Source of the DNA: JADGQA01 sp964579855
GTDB lineage: Bacteria > Bacteroidota > Ignavibacteria > UBA10030
Length of the DNA stretch: 12,369 nt
Assembly (NCBI GenBank): GCA_964579855.1
Contig: CAZOIM010000114.1
Coordinates: 1-12,369 of the forward strand
Direction of reading: 5' to 3'
The translations under genes were made by a program, and so were the position numbers. The notes below the pieces were generated by a model. It was given only the letters and a program-made list of their open reading frames with translations, did not search any database and was not told where the DNA came from. Positions 6,849-12,369 of this stretch are shown here, piece by piece (the first letter of the stretch is position 1; the number at the start of each line of letters is the position of its first letter).

Positions 6849-8261
6849 TTATGGGTGACTGTTCTTTCGAGTCCAGTAGAAGTACAACGGTATCGATACG
6901 AGTAACAACACTATTCCGATTACTGCATTGCGCGTGTCTTCGACCAGCGTGTTGTAAAGGAACCACCCAGCAATCGCCACAAAGAGCAATGTGGCGTAGG
7001 GATATCCCCATGCTTTGTAGGGACGGACGGCATTCGGCATTTTCCTGCGAAGGACGATGACACTCAGGGCCGTCAGGGCGTAGAATCCCCACGATCCAAA
7101 AACAACGTACGAAGTAATTTGGTCATATGTGCCACTCAAGGTTAGCAGCGAACCCCAAATACCCATCGTGATAATCGCAATGTACGGACTTCGGTATCTC
7201 GGGTGGACTTTCCCCATGGATTTCGAGATTGCTCCATCAACTGCAGCCGCATAAAGCGATCGTGGCCCCCCAAGAAGCATTCCATTCGTAGTACCAAACG
7301 CGGAACACATGATTCCAATGATTACGAGTGACGCACCGACGGGGCCAAGGACTGTCTGAGCCACGTCCCCGGCGATCCGACTTGACCTTGCCATATCGTC
7401 TAGTGGGATCACATACGCGTATGCAAGATTGGCCAACAGGTATAACGTTATGACGGCGATGGTCCCAATGAGGAGGGACCACGGTACATTGCGCTCAGGG
7501 TTTTTGAATTCTCCCGCAGTCAACGTGACGTCGATCCATCCATCATATGCCCACAACGCAGAGATCATGGCCAACCCGAAGGCGGAGAACATTTCGCTTC
7601 CCCAATGGCTTGGCCACCACGGAAGATAATTCTGGGTTGAACCTTTTCCCGAAAGAAATGCTGCCAGAATCAGCCCAACCAGGGCAAGCACCTTTGCGCT
7701 CGTAAAAATAGTCATCACCCATCCGCCAAATATCACTCCTCGGACGTTGATGAGTGTCACCAGTAAGATGGTTCCCATGGCAATCACTTGGACCCACCCG
7801 ATTCCGAATTCGGCTGAAGGCGTGGAGATCGGGAGATCAATCGTGAAAAATTTCTCCTGCGGATTGATTGACGGAATAAAGTATCCAAGGTAGGTTGCAA
7901 ACGCGACCGCGATCGCCGCAGCTGACCCTGCTTTGTTGATGAAGAAATCATTCCAGCTGAACAGGAACCCCCATATCCTCCCAAAACTGTGGCTCAGATA
8001 AATATACGGCCCACCTGCCTGCGGAAGAACCGCGCTGAGCTCTGCCAACGTCAATGCGCCAAACAAGGTAAGCATGCCGGCTACGATCCATACGAGCATT
8101 ATTGGACCCATTGCGTGGAGGTGTCCGGCGATGGTAGCCGGGACAAGAAAAATTCCGGATCCAATTATCACTCCCATATGAATAGCAATGCCTTCACGCA
8201 ATCCCAATACTCTCAGCAGTTGGGGTCGGGTGCCATTCGTTTCGTTGCCTGACTCACTCAA
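6849..8261 (-). CDS. APC-superfamily amino acid permease, LAT/SteT-like
   Basis: This 470-residue transporter has about 12 predicted membrane helices and the hallmarks of the amino acid-polyamine-organocation superfamily. The broken first helix carries HMGVIIGSGIFLVP (28-41), which binds the substrate backbone in solved relatives. LTLAELSAVLPQAGGPYIYL (70-89) is typical of the L-type/SteT group of exchangers and permeases of neutral amino acids. The start must be TTG at 8261, because an in-frame stop lies three codons upstream and the next ATG is already within helix 1 at codon 29. No clear Shine-Dalgarno is visible. It lies 40 bases after the preceding permease and 15 bases before the TerC/Alx-family gene, all on the minus strand, so an operon is likely. 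The actual substrate, and whether it is an exchanger, cannot be read from sequence. Confidence 0.9.
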   Translation of the reverse strand: MSESGNETNGTRPQLLRVLGLREGIAIHMGVIIGSGIFLVPATIAGHLHAMGPIMLVWIVAGMLTLFGALTLAELSAVLPQAGGPYIYLSHSFGRIWGFLFSWNDFFINKAGSAAAIAVAFATYLGYFIPSINPQEKFFTIDLPISTPSAEFGIGWVQVIAMGTILLVTLINVRGVIFGGWVMTIFTSAKVLALVGLILAAFLSGKGSTQNYLPWWPSHWGSEMFSAFGLAMISALWAYDGWIDVTLTAGEFKNPERNVPWSLLIGTIAVITLYLLANLAYAYVIPLDDMARSSRIAGDVAQTVLGPVGASLVIIGIMCSAFGTTNGMLLGGPRSLYAAAVDGAISKSMGKVHPRYRSPYIAIITMGIWGSLLTLSGTYDQITSYVVFGSWGFYALTALSVIVLRRKMPNAVRPYKAWGYPYATLLFVAIAGWFLYNTLVEDTRNAVIGIVLLLVSIPLYFYWTRKNSHP

Positions 8262-8301
8262 TGGTAATCACTAAATATGGTCGTGGAAGGTTGGCACATA
8301 T

Positions 8302-9822
8302 CTAGACTTGTTGTCGCTGACGCAGACGGCTATTTTTGAATCCGTACGAGAAATACAGCACCATCCCGATAATGAGCCAGACGCCAAAGCGAATCCACGT
8401 TATCGTCGGCAACCCAAGCATAAGGTATACACACATTGCAATGCCCAATAGCGGGACAACGGGAACGAATGGAGTTCTGAATACACGGTGCCGGTCGGGA
8501 TCGGTTTTCCGAAGGATAATAATCCCGATGCAAACCAGCACGAACGCGAACAGCGTTCCAATATTGGTGAGCTCAACGATCTCATTGATATTCGCAACTG
8601 CGGCAATGGCCGCCACGACAACGCCAGTCCAAATAGTGGTGACATGCGGTGTTTGATACTTGGGATGGACTTTTGCGAAATATTTGGGAAGGAGACCATC
8701 GCGAGACATGGCGAAAAAAATCCGAGGCTGTCCAAGCTGGAAGACAAGCAACACAGCAGTCATGGAAATGACCGCACCCAACGCTATAACACCGGCTGCC
8801 CAGTTGAGACCAAGCGCTGCAAACGCGGCAGCAAGAGGATCTGCAACTCCCATTTGATTCCACGGCTGAATACCTGTAAGCACGACTGCCGTTGCCACAT
8901 AGATAAACGTACAGACAACAAGCGATCCGATAATACCAATCGGCATATCTCTTCCGGGGTTCTTGCATTCTTCCGCTGCAGTGGAGATCGCATCGAAGCC
9001 GATGAACGAAAAGAAGATAAGACTCGCCCCGGTCCATACTCCGGCAAATCCGTTGGGCATGAACGGAGTCCAGTTCTCCGGTTTGACGTACTTGATTCCT
9101 ACGACAATAAAAAAAATCAGGATACAGACTTTGAGGGCCACCATTATATTGTTCGCTCGCGCGGACTCTTTTATCCCTATGACGAGGATCCACGTAACGC
9201 CAGCAACGATAATGATCGCAAGAAAATTGAATATGAAGGGGATTCCAAAAATCGTGGGATGATGAAGCCACGCTTCGTATGGTAAAGCTATATCCGGAGT
9301 CAATGGGCCGCCGGCCGCCATGATTTCTGCGGCTTGGTGCGAAGAGCGGTAGTCGGAGGCAAGCCAGGCAGGAATATGAAATCCCAGACCATTAATCAAT
9401 TGATGAAAATATGCCGCCCAACCTATGGCGACGGCAACGTTGCCCACCGCGTATTCGATGATCAAATCCCAGCCGATGATCCACGCTACGATCTCTCCGA
9501 GGGTTGCATATGAGTATGTGTATGCACTTCCTGCGATGGGGACAAGAGCCGCAAATTCTGCATAACACAAGGCGCAAAACGCGCACGCGACGGCAGTAAT
9601 GATGAACGAAACTGAAACAGCAGGGCCAGCGCCCAGGTGTCCGGAACTTCCCGACACTGCCGTCCCGATGATCGCGAAAATTCCCGTCCCGATGATCGCC
9701 CCAATCCCGAGGGAAATTAGATCGATCGCTCCGAGAGACTTCTTCAATTGAGTCTCAGTGCCGGCCTCCGCATCTTCTTTGATTTGATCGAGGTTCTTCG
9801 TTCGCAGCAACTGGCTCCTCAT
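8302..9822 (-). CDS. APC-superfamily amino acid permease, cationic amino acid transporter (CAT/YfnA) type
   Basis: This 506-residue permease resembles bacterial members of the cationic amino acid transporter family. A hydrophilic N-terminus, MRSQLLRTKNLDQI, is followed by helix 1 with LGIGAIIGTGIF (38-49). Then come CALCYAEFAALVPIAGSAYT (83-102) and GEIVAWIIGWDLIIEYAVG (109-127), a CAT-type signature, and further helices to the C-terminus (about 12-14 in total). I chose the ATG at 9822: AAAGGA at 9829-9834 lies six bases upstream of it, whereas the first possible ATG at 9828 directly abuts that site. Basic or neutral amino acids are the expected substrates from family knowledge. A 159-base spacer separates it from the upstream permease gene, so it may have its own promoter; the next permease follows after 40 bases. 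Confidence 0.9.
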   Translation of the reverse strand: MRSQLLRTKNLDQIKEDAEAGTETQLKKSLGAIDLISLGIGAIIGTGIFAIIGTAVSGSSGHLGAGPAVSVSFIITAVACAFCALCYAEFAALVPIAGSAYTYSYATLGEIVAWIIGWDLIIEYAVGNVAVAIGWAAYFHQLINGLGFHIPAWLASDYRSSHQAAEIMAAGGPLTPDIALPYEAWLHHPTIFGIPFIFNFLAIIIVAGVTWILVIGIKESARANNIMVALKVCILIFFIVVGIKYVKPENWTPFMPNGFAGVWTGASLIFFSFIGFDAISTAAEECKNPGRDMPIGIIGSLVVCTFIYVATAVVLTGIQPWNQMGVADPLAAAFAALGLNWAAGVIALGAVISMTAVLLVFQLGQPRIFFAMSRDGLLPKYFAKVHPKYQTPHVTTIWTGVVVAAIAAVANINEIVELTNIGTLFAFVLVCIGIIILRKTDPDRHRVFRTPFVPVVPLLGIAMCVYLMLGLPTITWIRFGVWLIIGMVLYFSYGFKNSRLRQRQQV

Positions 9823-9828
9823 GCACAT

Positions 9829-9834
9829 TCCTTT
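9829..9834 (-). promoter_or_regulatory. Ribosome binding site deciding the CAT-type permease start
   Basis: AAAGGA is read on the minus strand directly before the ATG at 9828 and six bases before the in-frame ATG at 9822. Normal spacing favours initiation at 9822, two codons into the longest frame. Confidence 0.65.
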
Positions 9835-9981
9835 CTGTTCATGCTCACAGAGCTGAATCGTTCGTCAATGGGAAGGTTGGATTGTGTTTACATCAGGTAT
9901 GGGAAATTGCTGTTTGCTTTACGTAGAGGATACTTTCAACGGCTTCTGCAGACCGGGCTCTGATAACCTCCGGCTGCTTTA

Positions 9982-11736
9982 CTAACCTCCGAAGATAACA
10001 AGTTGTACGTCTTCGGGCAAGTACGAACTGAGAGACCGCATGACATTCCCTCGCAGCATATTTGCGAGCAGGCTTCGCTTCGTCGCACCAAGAATTACCC
10101 GGTCAACGCCAAACGTGGCTGCCTGTTCGGCTATCGTATAGCCGACTTCATAACTCGGGATGGAGATGATCTGGTAGTCAACTCCACTTTCCGAGCATAA
10201 CTGTTCAACCCGTTCCTCGACTCCGTTCGTACTCATCGAGAGCCTTTCGGGCAAAACGCCAACAGAAATCTCCTTAATCCTGAGAATAAAGAGCAGTGCT
10301 TTCCTCTGACGTGCTTCTTCGATTGCAAATTTCACCAGCCGTTCATTCATGTCTTTTAATGCCAACAAGTACTTGGCTGAAGGCATGAGAGGTCTGCGCC
10401 TCTTGCGAACGATCGCGGGTGCGAGCGTGATCGGCACTGCCGGGGCAACCGCACGCCTCTTCTTTGCTATGAATCGGGCAGCCAAACCGATTGCGAGGAT
10501 GGTGAGGGCGAAGATGGTGGCTTCCGTCTTCTTCACTGCGATCGAAATTTCAATACAGAATAGAATGGTTGCGGAAACCATCATGAACCCTCGCACGAAC
10601 GGTTTCAGGCTTACGGACTTGTCCGTCGATGTTGACCCAAGATTGATCACCATTGCCCCAACAAGCCCAATGGCGTACAAGTGGGAAAGCGTTTCAAAAT
10701 CACGTACAATGAGCAACACGATGATGGGTGCAAGGGTCGTCAAGACAAGAGGCAGAATGGGCACTCCGTGCCTGTTGAGCTTTCTTAACGGAACAGGCAA
10801 TTCTTCATCGACGGCCATCAGGAACTGAATCGAAATCAAATCATTCAGGGCAGTGTTCCCCGCCGAAATAAGAAGGGTTCCAATGGAAAACGCCACTACC
10901 CATCCAAACCACTGTCCAACATAGTGTTCTCCCAGAAACCTGATCATATCTTCCCGGTGATCGCCCGGAAGCATGCCGGATATGGCCAACATCGCAAGAC
11001 CAAGAAAAATGTTGACGATGATGACTTTCACCAGGACCGTTGATATCGCCTTCTTGGGATCGCTCGAAGGGTCCTTCATCAATCCCGTTAAATTCGAGAT
11101 GGCTTCAATTCCGGAGAGGCTGAGAATGAATCCCACAAAAATCCCCCAATTTGAAAAGAATCCGCCCTTGGGCGGAACGATCGAAGCCGATCGAATCGCA
11201 GTTGGAGCTGAAACAACGATGATGATCAGCAGTGTAATAACCGTGGCCGCAGAAATGAGCAAGGCCAACCCCCCCGAATTTTTCGGGCCAAACCAATTTA
11301 TCGTTGCTACTGCAATGATGAACACGATCGCGAAGAAAACCGGATCAGGAAGATTAAAATAATGACAGGAATCGAGGATGGAAAGAGCCATCGTTACAAC
11401 ATAGTCTGCGGAAAGGAGCAATGCACCGATGACCGCAAGCAATTTGGAACGATGATAGACGGAACTGTAGACCCCACCGCCGTTAGGATACAGCCGGCAA
11501 ATGGTTATGTAATTGACGGCAACAAGTGAGGTAAGTGCCATCATCGCGAGCAAGTGCCAGAAACTCGAATAGCCTGCTAAAGCAAAACCGAGTCCCAGAA
11601 CGTAAGCCACGCTTGTGCCCCAATCTCCGTCCAAAATGGCGGCGCTGCGCAGCCATCCAAGGACCCTTGGTCGGCTCGTTGCGTATTCAGCCATCCCAGA
11701 AGGAAGGTGAGGCGTATGCGTATTGTCAGTAGTCAA
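9982..11736 (-). CDS. APC-superfamily permease with C-terminal USP-like domain
   Basis: This 584-residue protein joins a transporter to a cytoplasmic sensor-like domain. Residues about 24-425 are an APC permease with roughly 12 helices; helix 1 contains ILDGDWGTSVAYVLGLG (34-50) and helix 6 contains LSLSGIEAISNLTG (205-218). A basic linker (425-450, with KKRRAV and RKRRRPL) leads to a universal-stress-protein fold at about 453-584. That fold starts KYLLALKD and ends in ILGATKRSLLANMLRGNV (548-565). The USP nucleotide-binding pattern G-2x-G-9x-G-S/T appears here as Gly550-2x-Lys553-9x-Gly563-Asn564, so ATP binding may be altered or lost. APC-USP fusions are known in bacteria, and regulation by a bound nucleotide is a common assumption. 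The frame opens at TTG 11736; ATG at 11694 is the other candidate, and neither has a clear Shine-Dalgarno. Substrate unknown. Confidence 0.88.
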   Translation of the reverse strand: MTTDNTHTPHLPSGMAEYATSRPRVLGWLRSAAILDGDWGTSVAYVLGLGFALAGYSSFWHLLAMMALTSLVAVNYITICRLYPNGGGVYSSVYHRSKLLAVIGALLLSADYVVTMALSILDSCHYFNLPDPVFFAIVFIIAVATINWFGPKNSGGLALLISAATVITLLIIIVVSAPTAIRSASIVPPKGGFFSNWGIFVGFILSLSGIEAISNLTGLMKDPSSDPKKAISTVLVKVIIVNIFLGLAMLAISGMLPGDHREDMIRFLGEHYVGQWFGWVVAFSIGTLLISAGNTALNDLISIQFLMAVDEELPVPLRKLNRHGVPILPLVLTTLAPIIVLLIVRDFETLSHLYAIGLVGAMVINLGSTSTDKSVSLKPFVRGFMMVSATILFCIEISIAVKKTEATIFALTILAIGLAARFIAKKRRAVAPAVPITLAPAIVRKRRRPLMPSAKYLLALKDMNERLVKFAIEEARQRKALLFILRIKEISVGVLPERLSMSTNGVEERVEQLCSESGVDYQIISIPSYEVGYTIAEQAATFGVDRVILGATKRSLLANMLRGNVMRSLSSYLPEDVQLVIFGG

Positions 11737-11763
11737 GCGGAGGAGATTTTACTAAGGTACCTG

Positions 11764-11802
11764 AAAATAAGGAAGCCGAGGTAGCGTCTACCCCGGCTTT
11801 CC
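11764..11802 (-). terminator. Rho-independent terminator after the 11828-12369 gene
   Basis: A long stem (arms 11771-11784 and 11788-11801, 3-nt loop) is followed on the minus strand by TTATTTTC (11770-11763). The internal mismatch at 11779/11793 is an A:C clash on the plus strand but a G-U wobble in minus-strand RNA. Together with the T-tract this shows it works for leftward transcription. It starts 26 bases past the stop of the right-hand gene and insulates it from the permease gene that follows. Confidence 0.78.
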
Positions 11803-11827
11803 TCTCACCACAACCTATGCAAGTATA

Positions 11828-12369
11828 CTACTTAAAGCGTATGGATGCAACGACCCTCTCAAAGGCAGGAAGGAAGTCTTTTTCCATGGGAGAATAGTAA
11901 TTCATTATCACGCGATAAATTTTGTCATTCTTGACGACGAAGTAAATACGACTCTTAACATCTTTCGCGAGCGAATAATTGAAGTACTGAGCTTTCTCAC
12001 CACCAATGGTCGTCGAACCTTTCCCCTTGACATTCGCAATCTTTTTTGAATTCTGTTCAATGACTTTCTCTAGTGTCAATTTTTTAGCCGGACGAACATC
12101 AAGATCGATGGTGCAGTCTTTCCGATAAATCGATAAACTCATGTTGAAAGTCACCTCCCCGCTTGTCTTCGGATACACATCGGTCATGTTCTCTGGAACA
12201 GTCATCTCTAGTTGTTCGTTCTTGATCGTCTTGGTCTCCACTGCTGGAATAACCTCGGCATTAGGATCCTTCGACTTTGGCTTTGGCTTTGGCAGAGTCA
12301 TTGAAGAAAATGCACTGTCGTACACGGCTTTGTAGGGCTCATAGAGATCGTTGAACGCCTCATACGTAA
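11828..12369 (-). CDS. Uncharacterised protein with PsbP/DUF1795-like C-terminal domain, partial
   Basis: The frame is open to the right edge, giving 179 residues of the C-terminal part; the GTG codon near 12325 is internal, not a start. Visible in order are an acidic and aromatic stretch (YEAFNDLYEPYKAVYDSAF), a short basic linker with PKPKPKSK, and a beta-rich domain of about 130 residues. The domain runs from LEMTVPENM through TTIGGEKAQYFNY and VVKNDKIYRVIMNYY to FLPAFERVVASIRFK. That ending and order resemble PsbP/Mog1-like domains of small secreted or lipoprotein-type bacterial proteins, an impression rather than a firm assignment. A signal peptide, if present, lies outside the window. 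The gene has its own terminator and is probably independent of the permease block. Function unknown. Confidence 0.7.
   Translation of the reverse strand, partial: TYEAFNDLYEPYKAVYDSAFSSMTLPKPKPKSKDPNAEVIPAVETKTIKNEQLEMTVPENMTDVYPKTSGEVTFNMSLSIYRKDCTIDLDVRPAKKLTLEKVIEQNSKKIANVKGKGSTTIGGEKAQYFNYSLAKDVKSRIYFVVKNDKIYRVIMNYYSPMEKDFLPAFERVVASIRFK

Noticed and set aside
8488..9285. A 265-codon open frame on the plus strand
   Set aside because: It lies wholly antisense to the CAT-type permease and its translation is rich in charged, low-complexity-like residues with no family resemblance. It is a shadow of the real gene.
9948..9977. Stem GCAG-CCGG / CCGG-CTGC with one bulge after the USP-permease stop
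   Set aside because: Its loop is 13 bases long and no T-tract follows on the minus strand, so it does not qualify as an intrinsic terminator.
11738..11750. Strong Shine-Dalgarno-like CGGAGGAG on the plus strand
   Set aside because: No start codon or open frame follows at suitable spacing on the plus strand; on the minus strand it is pyrimidine-rich and cannot serve the permease start.
12275..12292. Short tandem repeat of a six-base unit (CTTTGG)
   Set aside because: It simply encodes the Pro-Lys linker of the right-hand protein and is too short to treat as a separate repeat element.

Overview
The window is a piece of a bacterial draft or metagenome-derived scaffold. It contains a run of exactly 100 Ns (1322-1421), has moderate base composition and has recognisable Shine-Dalgarno sites upstream of several genes. 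Gene content (a rhodanese-fused MoeB, a compact moaCDEA set, bacterial CAT/LAT-type permeases and a permease fused to a USP domain) would fit a member of the Bacteroidota/Chlorobiota/Ignavibacteriota side of the tree. That placement is an impression, not something the sequence proves. There are no RNA genes, CRISPR arrays or phage genes.

Layout. (1) 1-1268, minus strand: the first 422 residues of a CheB-CheR chemotaxis-type fusion that runs off the left edge. (2) 1322-1421: assembly gap. Directly to its right (1422-1581) is the C-terminal end of an IS3-family transposase, so the contigs probably broke on an insertion sequence. (3) 1700-5289: a molybdenum-cofactor locus. A MoeB adenylyltransferase with a C-terminal rhodanese domain is transcribed leftward and closes with a strong terminator. 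moaC, moaD, moaE and moaA are transcribed rightward and tightly packed. The 159-bp divergent spacer holds a perfect 9+9 bp palindrome. (4) 5379-11736, minus strand: a block of membrane-protein genes, read from the right as an APC permease with a C-terminal USP-like domain, a CAT-type amino acid permease, a LAT/SteT-type amino acid permease, a TerC/Alx-family protein and a small four-helix membrane protein of unknown function. (5) 11828-12369, minus strand: the C-terminal part of a secreted or periplasmic-looking protein, closed by its own terminator.

How the genes work together. MoaA and MoaC make cyclic pyranopterin monophosphate from GTP. MoaD (ending Gly-Gly) and MoaE form molybdopterin synthase. 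MoeB activates the MoaD C-terminus, and its fused rhodanese domain is the likely persulfide donor. The route to molybdopterin is therefore nearly self-contained here, while the metal-insertion genes (moeA, mogA/moaB) are not in view. The membrane block suggests amino acid uptake or exchange coupled to stress or metal homeostasis, but substrates cannot be read from sequence.

I did not find a clearly new biological system. The points most worth checking are a possible frame disruption that removes the conserved N-terminus of moaC, the palindrome between moeB and moaC, and the cluster of three different APC permeases, one carrying a USP domain with an altered nucleotide-binding motif.
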